Origin: Streptomyces sp. LX-29
Lineage (GTDB): Bacteria > Actinomycetota > Actinomycetes > Streptomycetales > Streptomycetaceae
Direction of reading: 5' to 3'
DNA length: 64,000 bases
Assembly: GCF_029541745.1 (NCBI RefSeq)
Contig: NZ_CP089746.1
Coordinates: forward strand, 5,651,559-5,715,558
The notes beneath the pieces were generated by a model. The model did not search any database. It saw only the letters and a program-made list of their open reading frames with translations, and had not been told where the DNA came from. Position 1 is the first letter of the stretch; every line of letters begins with the position of its first letter. Of this stretch, positions 28,855 through 37,673 are shown in pieces. The position numbers and the translations under genes are program-made.

Positions 28855-29820
28855 CTATTCGGCCGGGATGTCGGCGGCGGGAGTGGCGGCGTGCTCGGCG
28901 ATCAGGTCGCGGGCGGCCGTGAGCTCGTCCGGGGTCTTCAGGGCAAGGTTCCGCACCTCGGGCAGCGCCCGCTTGGCGATGCCGGTCAGCGTGCCGGCCG
29001 GGGTCACCTCGATCAGCGCGGTGGCACCCAGCTGTTGGAAGCGTTCCATGCACAGGTCCCAGCGGACCGGGTTGGAGACCTGGGAGACCAGTCGCTCCAC
29101 GAGGTCGGCGCCGGAGGCCACCACCGCGCCGTCCCGGTTGGAGACGAAGGGCGTGTGCGGGTCGGCGACGTCCAGCTCCTTGACCGCCGTCTCCAGCGCG
29201 GAGACCGCGGGCGCCATGTGGTGGGTGTGGAACGCGCCGGCGACCTTCAGGGCCACCACCCGGCGGGTCCCCTCCGGCTTCTCCGCGGCCAGCGCGGCCA
29301 GCTGCTCGGCGGTGCCCGCGGCCACGATCTGACCGGCGCCGTTGACGTTCGCCGGGGTCAGCCCGAGCTTCTCCAGGTGCGGCAGGACGACCTCCGACTC
29401 GCCGCCGAGCAGCGCGGCCATGCCGGTCTCGGTGACGGCGGCCGCCTCGGCCATCGCCAGCCCGCGCTGGCGCGCCAGGCGCACCGCGTCGACGTCCGAC
29501 ATCGCGCCGGACAGCGCGGAGGCGGCGAGCTCGCCGACGCTGTGGCCGGCGACGACGCCGACGTGCGCGGTGACGTCCGCGGTGGTGGGGAACAGGGCCC
29601 GGGCCGAGAGCAGCGCGGCGGCGACCAGCAGCGGCTGGGCGACGGCGGTGTCGCGGATCTCGTCGGCGTCGGCCTCGGTGCCGTAGTGGATCAGATCCAG
29701 ATCGATGGCCGCGGACCATTCGCGGAGGCGGTCAGCCACACCGGGAAGGTCGAGCCAGGGGGTCAGAAAGCCGGGCGTCTGGGCGCCTTGGCCGGGAGCG
29801 ACGAGTACGAGCACTCTCAC
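28855..29820 (-). CDS. fabD: Malonyl-CoA:ACP transacylase
   Basis: From GTG 29820 the protein is 321 residues (MRVLVLVAPGQGAQTPGFL). The acyl-transferase active site GHSVGELAAS carries the Ser nucleophile near residue 97, and the partner His is in KVAGAFHTHHM. It moves malonyl groups from CoA to AcpP and also serves polyketide synthases in Streptomyces. The start is not certain: GTG 29814 is in frame two codons later, and the ribosome site is a weak AAGAGAGA. It is the first gene of the fab operon, directly downstream of fasR. Confidence 0.94.
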   Translation of the reverse strand: MRVLVLVAPGQGAQTPGFLTPWLDLPGVADRLREWSAAIDLDLIHYGTEADADEIRDTAVAQPLLVAAALLSARALFPTTADVTAHVGVVAGHSVGELAASALSGAMSDVDAVRLARQRGLAMAEAAAVTETGMAALLGGESEVVLPHLEKLGLTPANVNGAGQIVAAGTAEQLAALAAEKPEGTRRVVALKVAGAFHTHHMAPAVSALETAVKELDVADPHTPFVSNRDGAVVASGADLVERLVSQVSNPVRWDLCMERFQQLGATALIEVTPAGTLTGIAKRALPEVRNLALKTPDELTAARDLIAEHAATPAADIPAE

Positions 29821-29882
29821 ACTCTCTCTTGTGGGGGGTCTGGGCCGCCCGTGAGGACAGGGACGAAGAACAGTGAAGGGAA

Positions 29883-29899
29883 TTGTCGGTGTCCGACAA
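29883..29899. promoter_or_regulatory. Palindrome TTGTCGG-TGT-CCGACAA in the fabD promoter region, candidate FasR site
   Basis: Perfect 7-bp arms around three bases, between the fasR stop and the fabD start. FasR is known to bind this intergenic region in S. coelicolor; that this exact sequence is the operator is inference. Confidence 0.55.
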
Positions 29900-29914
29900 A
29901 GGACCGGCAATCAA

Positions 29915-31099
29915 TTACATCTGAGTGTCGCCGTCGGCGAGTCGTCCCAGGATGAGCGCGATGCGCAGAGTGAACGCCGACCTCACATCGGAGGGTGACC
30001 ATCCGGTGACGTCGGTCACACGTCGAAGCCGGTAGCGCACGGTGTTGGGGTGGACGAAAAGCATCCGGGCGGCGCCTTCCAGACTGCTTGCCTGCTCCAG
30101 GTAGACGCTCAGCGTTTCCAGCAGCGCCGAGCCCGCTTCCTCCAGTGGTCTGTAGATCTCCTCCACCAACTGATCCCGTGCGCCGGGGTCGCCCGCCATC
30201 GCGCGCTCCGGGAGCAGGTCGTCCGCCAACACCGGGCGCGGCGCGTCCGGCCAGGCGGCGCACGCCTTCAGGCCGGCCGCCGCGGCGCCCGCCGAGCGGG
30301 TGGCGGCGAGCAGATCGGAGACGACCGGGCCGGCCACCACCGGGCCCGCCGCGAAGGGGCCGATGAGCGCCTTGGCCGCCTGGATCGGATTGTCCGAGCC
30401 GCCCGCGATCACCACCAGCCGGGCGCCGAGCACCCCGGTGAGCACCTGGAGCTTGGCGTGCCTGGCGGCCCGCCGGATCGCCTCCACGGTCAGCTCGCTG
30501 TCGCCGTCGGGCGCGGTGCCCAGCACCACGCAGACGTGTTCCGGGGAGTTCCAGCCGAGCGCCGCCGCCCGGGACAGCGCGCCCTCGTCCGCCTCCCCGG
30601 ACAGCACCGCGTTGACCACCAGCGACTCCAGCCGCGCGTCCCAGGCGCCGCGCGCCTCCGCCGCCTGCGCGTACACCTGGGCGGTGGCGAACGCGATCTC
30701 CCGCGCGTACACCAGTAGCGCCTCGCGCAGCACCGACTCGTCGCCCGGGGCCGCGACCTCGTCGATCGCGGACTCCATGACCTCGATGGTGGTGCGGACC
30801 ATCTCCACCGTCTGCCGCAGCGTGATGGCCCGGGTCAGCTCGCGCGGCGCGGTGCCGAACACATCGGTGCTGATGGCCTGCGGGGCCTCCGGGTGCCGGA
30901 ACCACTCGGTAAAGGCCGCGATACCCGCCTGGGCGACCAACCCGATCCAGGAGCGGTTCTCCGGGGGCATGGCGCGGTACCACGGAAGCTGCTCGTCCAT
31001 GCGGGCGATGGCGCTGGCGGCCAGCTTTCCGGAGGACCTCTCCAGGCGGCGCAGGGTCGCGGAGTGCGGATGTGCGTGATTGGCTGCTGGTTCGGGCAC
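29915..31099 (-). CDS. fasR: Fatty acid synthesis regulator FasR (PucR-type)
   Basis: The 394-residue protein has a C-terminal PucR-type HTH, LEGAARMLFVHPNTVRYRLRRVTDVTG (near residues 345-370), and a helical and GGDEF-like middle. It lies immediately upstream of fabD, the same arrangement as the S. coelicolor activator FasR, which activates the fab operon. The start is GTG 31099; no strong ribosome site precedes it. It is divergent from the pirin gene. Identity rests on HTH type, length and synteny. Confidence 0.87.
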   Translation of the reverse strand: MPEPAANHAHPHSATLRRLERSSGKLAASAIARMDEQLPWYRAMPPENRSWIGLVAQAGIAAFTEWFRHPEAPQAISTDVFGTAPRELTRAITLRQTVEMVRTTIEVMESAIDEVAAPGDESVLREALLVYAREIAFATAQVYAQAAEARGAWDARLESLVVNAVLSGEADEGALSRAAALGWNSPEHVCVVLGTAPDGDSELTVEAIRRAARHAKLQVLTGVLGARLVVIAGGSDNPIQAAKALIGPFAAGPVVAGPVVSDLLAATRSAGAAAAGLKACAAWPDAPRPVLADDLLPERAMAGDPGARDQLVEEIYRPLEEAGSALLETLSVYLEQASSLEGAARMLFVHPNTVRYRLRRVTDVTGWSPSDVRSAFTLRIALILGRLADGDTQM

Positions 31100-31181
31100 G
31101 GGACAAGCCTGCCTTATCGCGTGGGGTGCTTGTGGGGTACCCCCAGGGCAAGGGCGCCCCGCGGCCGGACGCGGAGGCGGC

Positions 31182-31187
31182 TACCGT
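31182..31187 (+). promoter_or_regulatory. -10 box TACCGT of the pirin gene, predicted leaderless
   Basis: The box ends 7 nt before a GTG at 31195 that is directly followed by ATG 31198. Confidence 0.4.
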
Positions 31188-31197
31188 GGGGCGCGTG

Positions 31198-31863
31198 ATG
31201 TGGGTGCAGCGGGCAAGTGAGCGCTATCGGGGCGGGGACGGCGTGCGCGTCGACACCCGCCATGCCTTCTCCTTCTCCGGCTTCTACGACCCCGACAACG
31301 TGCGCTTCGGCATGCTGGCGGCCTGCAACGAGGAGCGGTTGGCGCCCGGCGCCGGCTTCGACGAGCACCCGCACCGCGATGTGGAGATCGTCACCTGGGT
31401 CGTCGAGGGAGAGCTCACCCACGAGGACTCCACCGGCCACCGCACCGTGGTGCGCCCCGGCGACGTCCAGCGGCTGAGCGCCGGCAGCGGCGTGCGGCAC
31501 ACCGAGCGCAACGCCGGCCCCGAGCCGCTGCGCTTCGTGCAGATGTGGCTGACCCCGGCGGAGTACGGCGGAGCCCCGGCGTACGAGGTGCTGCGCGGCA
31601 TCGCCGACGCCACCCCGTACCCGGTGCCGCGCGCCGAGGCGGTGCTGCACGTGCGCCGGGTGACCGAGGGGGAGCGCGTCGCCGTCCCCGCCGCTCCCTG
31701 GGTCTATGTGCACGTCGTCCATGGCTCCATCACCCTCGGCGGCGAGTGGCTGGGCCCCGGCGACGCCGCCCGGATCGACGACTGCGAGGGCCTGGAGGCC
31801 GAGTCCGGCCCCACGGCGGAACTGCTGATCTGGGAGATGCACGCGGAGCCCACCTTCGGCTGA
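31198..31863 (+). CDS. Pirin family protein
   Basis: The 221-residue bicupin contains the pirin metal-site motifs: DEHPHRDVEIVTWVVEGELTHEDS and DVQRLSAGSGVRHTERN, supplying His and Glu ligands for a mononuclear metal. Some pirins are quercetin dioxygenases and some modulate regulators or redox enzymes; in Streptomyces a pirin has been linked to acyl-CoA metabolism. It is divergent from fasR. GTG 31195 may be the true leaderless start, adding one residue. Confidence 0.88.
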   Translation: MWVQRASERYRGGDGVRVDTRHAFSFSGFYDPDNVRFGMLAACNEERLAPGAGFDEHPHRDVEIVTWVVEGELTHEDSTGHRTVVRPGDVQRLSAGSGVRHTERNAGPEPLRFVQMWLTPAEYGGAPAYEVLRGIADATPYPVPRAEAVLHVRRVTEGERVAVPAAPWVYVHVVHGSITLGGEWLGPGDAARIDDCEGLEAESGPTAELLIWEMHAEPTFG

Positions 31864-31960
31864 CGCCGCCCCGCAGCGCGAGCCGGGCGGGGCGGCGGGC
31901 CGGCGGGGCGGCGCCGCCGTGACGACCGTCAGGCCCGCGGGTGCGCCGTACGCGCCGGGG

Positions 31961-32785
31961 CTAGGCGGCGAGCTCGGCGAGCACCGCGTCGGTGAAGACC
32001 GGCCACGCCTCCACCGCCCACGGCCCGAAGGCCCGGTCCGTGAGGGCGACGCACGCGGCCCCCGCCTCCGGGTCGACCCACAGGAAGGTGCCGGACTGGC
32101 CGAAGTGGCCGAAGGTGCGGGGCGAGGAGCCGGCACCGGTCCAGTGCGGGGCCTTGGCGTCGCGGAGCTCGAAGCCCAGACCCCAGTCGTTGGGCTTCTG
32201 GTGGCCGTAGCCGGGCAGCACCCCGCTCAGCCCGGGGAAGACCACCGAGGTCGCCTCGGCGAGGGTGGCGGCCGCCAGCAGCCGCGGGGCCTGGAGCTCG
32301 GCGGCGAAGCGCGCCAGGTCGTCGACGGTGGAGACGCCGTCCTTGGCGGGGGAGCCGGCCAGCTCGGTGGCGGTCATCCCCAGCGGCTCCAGCACCGCCT
32401 CCCGCAGGTAGTCCGCGAACGGGATGTCGGTGGCCTTGGCGAGGTGGTCCCCGAGCACCTCGAAGCCCGCGTTGGAGTACAGCCGGCGGGTGCCGGGCGC
32501 GGACATCTCCCGGTGCTCGTCGAAGGCGAGCCCGGAGGTGTGGGCGAGGAGGTGGCGGACGGTGGAGCCCTCCGGACCCGCCGGCTCGTCCAGCTCGATC
32601 GCGCCCTCCTCCACGGCGACGAGCGCGGCGTACGCGGCCAGCGGCTTGGTGACCGAGGCGAGGGGGAAGCGGTGACCGGTGGGTCCGTGCGATCCGGCGA
32701 GGGTGCCGTCCGCGCGTACGACGGCCGCCGCCGCCGTGGGCACCGGCCAGGTCTCGATCGTCCGCAGGCTCTGCAGGCTGTCCAT
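31961..32785 (-). CDS. Serine hydrolase, beta-lactamase/DD-peptidase fold
   Basis: From the ATG at 32785 the protein is 274 residues. The three class C motifs are present: SVTK (FPLASVTKPLAAY, Ser nucleophile and Lys), YSN (LYSNAGFEVLG) and HFG (FGHFGQSGTFLWVD), the KTG equivalent. No signal peptide is visible, so a cytoplasmic esterase or peptidase role is more likely than beta-lactam resistance. A TAGGCT box 8 nt upstream and the absence of a ribosome site suggest a leaderless transcript. It is divergent from the MerR gene. Confidence 0.87.
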   Translation of the reverse strand: MDSLQSLRTIETWPVPTAAAAVVRADGTLAGSHGPTGHRFPLASVTKPLAAYAALVAVEEGAIELDEPAGPEGSTVRHLLAHTSGLAFDEHREMSAPGTRRLYSNAGFEVLGDHLAKATDIPFADYLREAVLEPLGMTATELAGSPAKDGVSTVDDLARFAAELQAPRLLAAATLAEATSVVFPGLSGVLPGYGHQKPNDWGLGFELRDAKAPHWTGAGSSPRTFGHFGQSGTFLWVDPEAGAACVALTDRAFGPWAVEAWPVFTDAVLAELAA

Positions 32786-32793
32786 GGCCACGA

Positions 32794-32799
32794 AGCCTA
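32794..32799 (-). promoter_or_regulatory. -10 box TAGGCT of the serine hydrolase gene, predicted leaderless
   Basis: The box ends 8 nt before the ATG at 32785 on the minus strand. Confidence 0.45.
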
Positions 32800-32838
32800 G
32801 CCCGAACGGGCTCGTACAAGAGTCCGTCAAGTTTCCGC

Positions 32839-32869
32839 TTGCTTGGAGTGCGCTCCAACTCCCTAGCGT
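32839..32869 (+). promoter_or_regulatory. MerR-type autoregulated promoter
   Basis: TTGCTT (32839-32844), a 19-bp spacer GGAGTGCGCTCCAACTCCC, and TAGCGT (32864-32869). The GGAGTGCGCTCC dyad is the probable MerR operator. It matches the element at 24661-24691. Confidence 0.75.
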
Positions 32870-32918
32870 TGAGGCGAGCGTGAGGGAAAGCCCGCGAACG
32901 CGAAGAGGAGACGACTTC

Positions 32919-33389
32919 ATGACCGTGGTGGAGAGCGTGCCGGTGATCCGTCCGGGGCATGGGTCGGTGTTGCACCCGAGGCCGGCCGGACAGGACCGCT
33001 ACACCATCAGTGAGGTCGCCGAGCACACCGGACTGTCGGCGCACACCCTGCGCTGGTACGAGCGGATCGGTCTGATGCCGCACGTCGACCGCACCCACAC
33101 CGGCCAGCGCCGCTTCACCAACCGCGACCTGGACTGGCTGGGCCTGGTGGGCAAGCTGCGGCTGACCGGCATGCCGGTCGCGGACATGGTCCGCTACGCC
33201 GAACTGGTCCGGGCCGGCGACGACACCTTCGCCGAGCGCGAGGCGCTGCTGACCGCGCACCGCGAGGTGGTGCGGCAGCGGATCGCGGAGCTCCACGGCA
33301 CGCTCGACGTTCTCGACTGCAAGATCGACCTGTACGCCGACGCCCGCCGGGCGTCGGAGGAAGCGTGGAACAGTTCACATGAGTGCTGA
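32919..33389 (+). CDS. MerR family transcriptional regulator
   Basis: The 156-residue protein has an N-terminal MerR HTH, RYTISEVAEHTGLSAHTLRWYERIGLMPHVDRT (about residues 27-60), then GQRRFTNRDLDWLGLVGKLRLTGMPVADM and a coiled-coil dimer helix. There is a single Cys in the C-terminal helix region (DCKIDLYADAR) and one in the tail (SSHEC), so it is not an obvious metal sensor. The ATG at 32919 follows AGAGGAG. Its last 11 bp overlap the aldo/keto reductase start, so the two form an operon. It probably also controls the dehydrogenase at 24699. Confidence 0.9.
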   Translation: MTVVESVPVIRPGHGSVLHPRPAGQDRYTISEVAEHTGLSAHTLRWYERIGLMPHVDRTHTGQRRFTNRDLDWLGLVGKLRLTGMPVADMVRYAELVRAGDDTFAEREALLTAHREVVRQRIAELHGTLDVLDCKIDLYADARRASEEAWNSSHEC

Positions 33390-34410
33390 CAAGGTCACCG
33401 ATGACAGGCTCGCCGCCGTCGCGCTGGGCACCGACGGCCCCCTGGTGGGCGTGCAGGGGCTGGGCTGCATGGGCATGGCGCACGCCTACGGGCCCACCGA
33501 CGAGGCCGAGGCGCGGGCGACGCTGGAGCGGGCCCTGGAGCTGGGCGTCACCCTCTTCGACACCGCCGACATGTACGGCTTCGGCCGGAACGAGGAGTTC
33601 CTGGCGCCCTTCGTGCGGGCCCACCGGGAGCGGCTGACGCTGGCCACCAAGTTCGGCATCGTGCGGCGCGAGGACGACCCCTCGTACCAGGAGATCCGCA
33701 ACGACCGCGACCACATCCGCCGCTCCATCGAGGGCAGCCTGCGCCGGCTCGGGGTGGACCACGTCGACCTCTACTACATGCACCGCCGCAACCTGGACGT
33801 GCCGATCGAGGAGACCGTCGGCGCGATGGCCGAGCTGGTCGCCGAGGGCAAGGTGCGGCACCTGGGGCTGAGCGAGGTCTCCGGCAGCGAGCTGCGCGCC
33901 GCCCACGCGGTGCACCCGATCGCCGCCGTGCAGTCGGAGTGGTCCCTGTTCAGCCGGGACGTGGAGCGCAACGTGGTGGCGGCCGCCGCCGAGCTGGGCG
34001 TCGCCTTCGTGCCCTACTCCCCGCTCGGTCGCGGGTTCCTGACCGGCTCCTTCGTCAGCGCCGAGAAGGAGCTGGACGCGAACGACTGGCGTCGTACCCA
34101 GCCGCGCTTCACCGGTGACAACGCCGTCGCCAACGCGGCCCTGCTCGCCCCGGTGCGGCAGATCGCCGAGGCGCGCGGCGTCACCCCGGCGCAGGTCGCG
34201 CTCGCCTGGGTGCACCAGCGGGCCGAGGTCCACGGGCTGGCCGTGATCCCCATCCCGGGCACCCGCAAGCGTGTCCGGCTGGCGGAGAACACCGCCGCCG
34301 CGGGCCTCCGGCTCGGTGCGGACGAGCTGGCGCTGCTGGAGCCCATCGCCGACAAGGTGGCCGGCAACCGCTACCCCGACATGGCCTTCTCCTCCGCCGG
34401 ACGCGAGTGA
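33379..34410 (+). CDS. Aldo/keto reductase
   Basis: The 343-residue protein has the AKR barrel and tetrad: Asp and Tyr in TLFDTADMYGFGRNEEFL, Lys in LTLATKFGIV, and His in VDLYYMHRRN. The NADP-binding loop is represented by IPIPGTRKRVRLAENTAAA. Length and motifs fit the AKR13/YakC-like group that reduces aldehydes and ketones with NADPH. The gene overlaps the MerR gene by 11 bp, so it should be induced by the same signal, possibly an electrophile. Confidence 0.92.
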   Translation: MSADKVTDDRLAAVALGTDGPLVGVQGLGCMGMAHAYGPTDEAEARATLERALELGVTLFDTADMYGFGRNEEFLAPFVRAHRERLTLATKFGIVRREDDPSYQEIRNDRDHIRRSIEGSLRRLGVDHVDLYYMHRRNLDVPIEETVGAMAELVAEGKVRHLGLSEVSGSELRAAHAVHPIAAVQSEWSLFSRDVERNVVAAAAELGVAFVPYSPLGRGFLTGSFVSAEKELDANDWRRTQPRFTGDNAVANAALLAPVRQIAEARGVTPAQVALAWVHQRAEVHGLAVIPIPGTRKRVRLAENTAAAGLRLGADELALLEPIADKVAGNRYPDMAFSSAGRE

Positions 34411-34544
34411 GCCGGAGGCCGGGCGGCCGGCGCCCGGAGGCCGAGGCGTGAGCCCGGAACCCGGTGGTGCTGGGACCGGACGCCGGGGCCCGGAGACCTG
34501 GTGGCCCGATGGCCCCGGGACCCGGCGCCCCCGGCGACGGTCGG

Positions 34545-35450
34545 CTACAGCTCCGCCAGCAGCTCGGCCTTCTTCGCGCTGAACTCGTCGTCGGTCAGCA
34601 GCCCGGCCGTGTGCAGGTCGCCCAGGTGGCGGATGCGGTCGGCGATGTCGGCCGGGTCGCGGCGGGCCGGGGCGGGGGCCGGCACGGCGGCCACCGGCTG
34701 CTTGCCGGGGCCGGATGGAAGGGCCGGGCCCGCGGCCCGCACCGCCTCCAGGACGGCGGCGGCGAACGGCAGCGACTCGTGGACCAGGCCGTAGCCCATG
34801 CCGAAGACGACGGCGGCCGGATCCTGGTCCGCGGCGCCGGGCCCCCCGTCCGCGCCGCCGCCCGGTGCGGCGTCGCGCGGCAGCAGCCGCAGATGGCCGT
34901 TGAAGATCTCCGGCGAGCGCCACTCGACCCCATGCAGCTCGTCGACCGTGAACCGCTGGTCCCCGGCCTTCCACTTGGCCGTGGAGGCGCCCGTCCAGAA
35001 CCATCGGAAGGTGACGGCCTTGCCGTCGAAGGACGCCTTGCCGTCGTACGCCTTGAAGGTCAGCGGGGCGGCGGGGGCGGCCACGAGATGGCTCTCGGCC
35101 GGGGTCGCGGCCGAGGGTCCCAGGGTGCCGCGCATCTCCTCGGCGTAGTACTCGGCGAGGGTCTCGCGCTCGGCGGGCAGCACCAGCCGGTAGGGGTCGC
35201 ACCCCTCCTTGAGCTGGCCGTCGGCGGCCTCCATCAGCGGATCGGCACCGGGTCTGGGCACGGCGCGCAGCACCACCGTGCCCCTTTTGCCGGGAGCGAG
35301 CTCCACGGCGGTCAGCGCCTCGTAGGGGACACGGCGTTCGCCCAGCGCCTGGAGCAACTTCGGCGTACGAATCCCCCGTTCGAAGCGGATGAGCACGGAG
35401 TCGGTATCGAACTCCCAGACGGTGTGGAAACCGGCCAGCACATCACCCAT
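34545..35450 (-). CDS. DUF4429 domain protein with C-terminal SHOCT motif
   Basis: From ATG 35450 (MGDVLAGFHTVWEFDTDSVLIRFERG) the protein is 301 residues with two DUF4429 units (about residues 10-85 and 115-190) and a C-terminal SHOCT helix pair, DIADRIRHLGDLHTAGLLTDDEFSAKKAELL. SHOCT motifs often mediate oligomerisation. The function is unknown. TACGAT lies 7 nt before this ATG, suggesting a leaderless mRNA; ATG 35459 is in frame three codons earlier but overlaps the box. Confidence 0.82.
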   Translation of the reverse strand: MGDVLAGFHTVWEFDTDSVLIRFERGIRTPKLLQALGERRVPYEALTAVELAPGKRGTVVLRAVPRPGADPLMEAADGQLKEGCDPYRLVLPAERETLAEYYAEEMRGTLGPSAATPAESHLVAAPAAPLTFKAYDGKASFDGKAVTFRWFWTGASTAKWKAGDQRFTVDELHGVEWRSPEIFNGHLRLLPRDAAPGGGADGGPGAADQDPAAVVFGMGYGLVHESLPFAAAVLEAVRAAGPALPSGPGKQPVAAVPAPAPARRDPADIADRIRHLGDLHTAGLLTDDEFSAKKAELLAEL

Positions 35451-35456
35451 GCGGCT

Positions 35457-35462
35457 CATCGT
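35457..35462 (-). promoter_or_regulatory. -10 box TACGAT of the DUF4429 gene
   Basis: The box ends 7 nt before ATG 35450 and there is no Shine-Dalgarno. Confidence 0.4.
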
Positions 35463-35557
35463 ATGCGGCAGTCGCCCGCACGTCCCCCTTTGGTGCGCTA
35501 CGCGCGTCAAACGTCCTTTTCGCGACCGCTTGGCGAACGGCTCGCCGCGGCTCGCGG

Positions 35558-36760
35558 TCAGGTCCGACCGACGGCACAGTCGTCCCCGTCCGCGCAGCTC
35601 ACCGAGGCGAGCCGGCCGATGCTGACCTTGGCGAAGTTGAGCAGCGAGTCGGTGCCGGGCACGAAGTAGCCGGAGTGCCCCTCGGCGCGCTCGGCGGAGA
35701 GCACCCGCGCGCCGAACCCGGGGGAGACCGGGTCGGCGCCGTGTCCGAGGCCGCCGACCTCCAGGTTGGGCACGTCCTCGATCCAGTCGTCGGCGTCCCG
35801 CATCGCCCAGACCCGCGCCGCGCTGCCCAGGTCCGAGGCGTGCTCGGCGCGCATGCCGGGGCTGCCGGCGACCGCGATGTCGGTGACGTTGGGGCTCAGG
35901 TCGCGCGCGGCCACCCCGCACACCACCGAGCCGTAGCTGTGGCAGACCAGCGTGGTGCGGGACCGCGCGGGCAGCGCGTTGGCCAGGGCGCGCAGCCGCA
36001 GCGCGCCCTCCGCAGCGAGTTTGCCGGTGGCGGCGTCCAGACCGGTGCCGACGGGGGCGGTGTAGTCGGCCCAGGCGATGACGGCGTTCTCACCGTCCGG
36101 TTCGAGGCTGCGCTCCGCGCGGTACAGCGCGCGTGCCATGCCGACCGGCGCCCGGTAGACGCGCTCGGTGCGCTCGAAGGTCAGCGCGTTGGTGTCCACG
36201 CCGGGGACCACGATCGCGACGTGCTCGGCCCGCGCGAGGTCGCCGAAGACCTCGGCGACCCGCCCGGGCCCGGCCGGGTCGAAGGCGAGGATCTGCCGGT
36301 CGCGGCGGAGCAGCGACTCGTAGCGGTGCATCCGACGGCCCGCCTCGGCGCGGCCCAGCGGGGTCAGCCGATCGTCGCGCATCCGCCGCCGTTCGACGTC
36401 GCGCGCGGTGGCCAGGGCGTACCGGTTCGCCTCGTAACGCAGGCCCACCGGCGCTCCGTTGAGGTTGCCGACCACCAGCGGGTAGCGACGGGCGAGGTGG
36501 TGGCGCTGCGCGGCCGTCAGCGAGTCGAAGAAGCGCCCGAGCGGGCGCGGCCGGGCGTGCGGGTCCGGGAGCGGCCGGCCGTCGATGGTCCCCTGCTGCC
36601 AGGCGGCCAGCGCCACGGCGCGGGGGTCGGAGCTCTGCTGGTGCCGGATCGCCGTCCAACCGGTGGTGGCGAGCAGCACGAACACCACGGCCAGGGCGAG
36701 CAGCGCGCGCCAAGCCGTGGTGCCGGGAGAGGGGGAGTCGAGCTCCGGAAGGGATGTCAC
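35558..36760 (-). CDS. Membrane-anchored alpha/beta hydrolase (DUF1023-like)
   Basis: From GTG 36760 the protein is 400 residues. One N-terminal transmembrane helix (ALLALAVVFVLLATTGW) anchors it outside. The catalytic domain starts near residue 175 (HVAIVVPGVDTN) and has the nucleophile elbow TTLVCHSYGSVVCG (Ser near 292), then DIAVAGSPGM, and a late His in RAEGHSGYFVPGT. This is the DUF1023/Abhydrolase_8 pattern common in Streptomyces exported esterases. TAGGGT 8 nt upstream suggests a leaderless start. Confidence 0.83.
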   Translation of the reverse strand: MTSLPELDSPSPGTTAWRALLALAVVFVLLATTGWTAIRHQQSSDPRAVALAAWQQGTIDGRPLPDPHARPRPLGRFFDSLTAAQRHHLARRYPLVVGNLNGAPVGLRYEANRYALATARDVERRRMRDDRLTPLGRAEAGRRMHRYESLLRRDRQILAFDPAGPGRVAEVFGDLARAEHVAIVVPGVDTNALTFERTERVYRAPVGMARALYRAERSLEPDGENAVIAWADYTAPVGTGLDAATGKLAAEGALRLRALANALPARSRTTLVCHSYGSVVCGVAARDLSPNVTDIAVAGSPGMRAEHASDLGSAARVWAMRDADDWIEDVPNLEVGGLGHGADPVSPGFGARVLSAERAEGHSGYFVPGTDSLLNFAKVSIGRLASVSCADGDDCAVGRT

Positions 36761-36768
36761 CGCGGGAC

Positions 36769-36774
36769 ACCCTA
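36769..36774 (-). promoter_or_regulatory. -10 box TAGGGT of the alpha/beta hydrolase gene
   Basis: The box ends 8 nt before GTG 36760. Confidence 0.4.
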
Positions 36775-36859
36775 GGAGACGCGCGGGGGCGACCGCCAAA
36801 TGCGTGATCTATTTCACGTTTGAGGGAGGGTTAAATGCCGGAGGACATCCGTATTGCGG

Positions 36860-37594
36860 TTATTTGTGCCAGTTTTCGGCGAGGGCCGGGCCGAGCTGAT
36901 CCAGATAGGCGACGGTCAGGTCCCGCAGCGACTCCAGGGTGGGGTCCGGCGCCGTGGCGTCCGACGTCGGAGCGGCGTCGGACTTCAGGGCGGCGTCCGG
37001 CGTCCGAGCGGCGTCCGGCGCCGGGGCGGAGTCCTGGCCGCCGACCCAGAGCTTGCCGGTCACCCGCATCACCCCGCTGAACGTCGCCACCAGCAGCCGC
37101 GGGCGGATGTCGACGTCGACGTCGAGCCCCTCGCGGCGGGCGATCTCGCGCGCCATCCGCTCCTCCAGCTCGTCGGTGTGGCGCAGATGGGCCGCCAGCA
37201 GCACCGGCGTCGACTCGATCATCCGGTACGCGCGCAGATAGAGCTCGATCGGGATGGTCTCCTCGATCACCGCGTCGATGGTGCTCCAGGCGTCGATGAT
37301 CGCGCCCCGCAGGGCCGCCATCGGCGCCTCGTGGGCCGGGCGCAGGCACAGGGCGGCGAAGAAGTGCGCCTCGGCGGCCGACTGGACCGCGAAGGCCACT
37401 TCCTCCTTGTTGGCGAAGTAGCGGAAGAAGGTGCGCTGGGAGACGTCGACCGCCTCCGCGATCTCGTCCACCGTGGTCCGCTCGTACCCCTGTCGGGTGA
37501 ACAGTTCGAGCGCCGCGCGCACCAGCGCCGCGCGGGTGCGTCGCTTCTTGCGCTCGCGCAGCCCGAGTGGAGGCGCTGCCTGCTCGATGGTCAC
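36860..37594 (-). CDS. TetR family transcriptional regulator
   Basis: The 244-residue protein has a standard TetR HTH, KKRRTRAALVRAALELFTRQGYERTTVDEIAEAVDVSQRTFFRYFANKEEVAF (residues 16-67), and a helical ligand domain. Near residues 190-220 is a tandem Asp/Ala/Ser/Pro-rich linker (PDAALKSDAAPTSDATAPD), an unusual insertion for a TetR ligand domain. It is divergent from a DHA2 exporter and is its probable repressor. Confidence 0.9.
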   Translation of the reverse strand: MTIEQAAPPLGLRERKKRRTRAALVRAALELFTRQGYERTTVDEIAEAVDVSQRTFFRYFANKEEVAFAVQSAAEAHFFAALCLRPAHEAPMAALRGAIIDAWSTIDAVIEETIPIELYLRAYRMIESTPVLLAAHLRHTDELEERMAREIARREGLDVDVDIRPRLLVATFSGVMRVTGKLWVGGQDSAPAPDAARTPDAALKSDAAPTSDATAPDPTLESLRDLTVAYLDQLGPALAENWHK

Positions 37595-37673
37595 CTCTGG
37601 GTCCTCCTGTCGAGACCGGACGTGATCACCCTACCGGCGGAGCGAATTGTCAGTCCCGGACTCTTGTCTCAGT

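Noticed and set aside
31961-32785. Beta-lactamase resistance gene
   Set aside because: The SxxK, YxN and HxG motifs are shared by many esterases and DD-peptidases, and no signal peptide is present.
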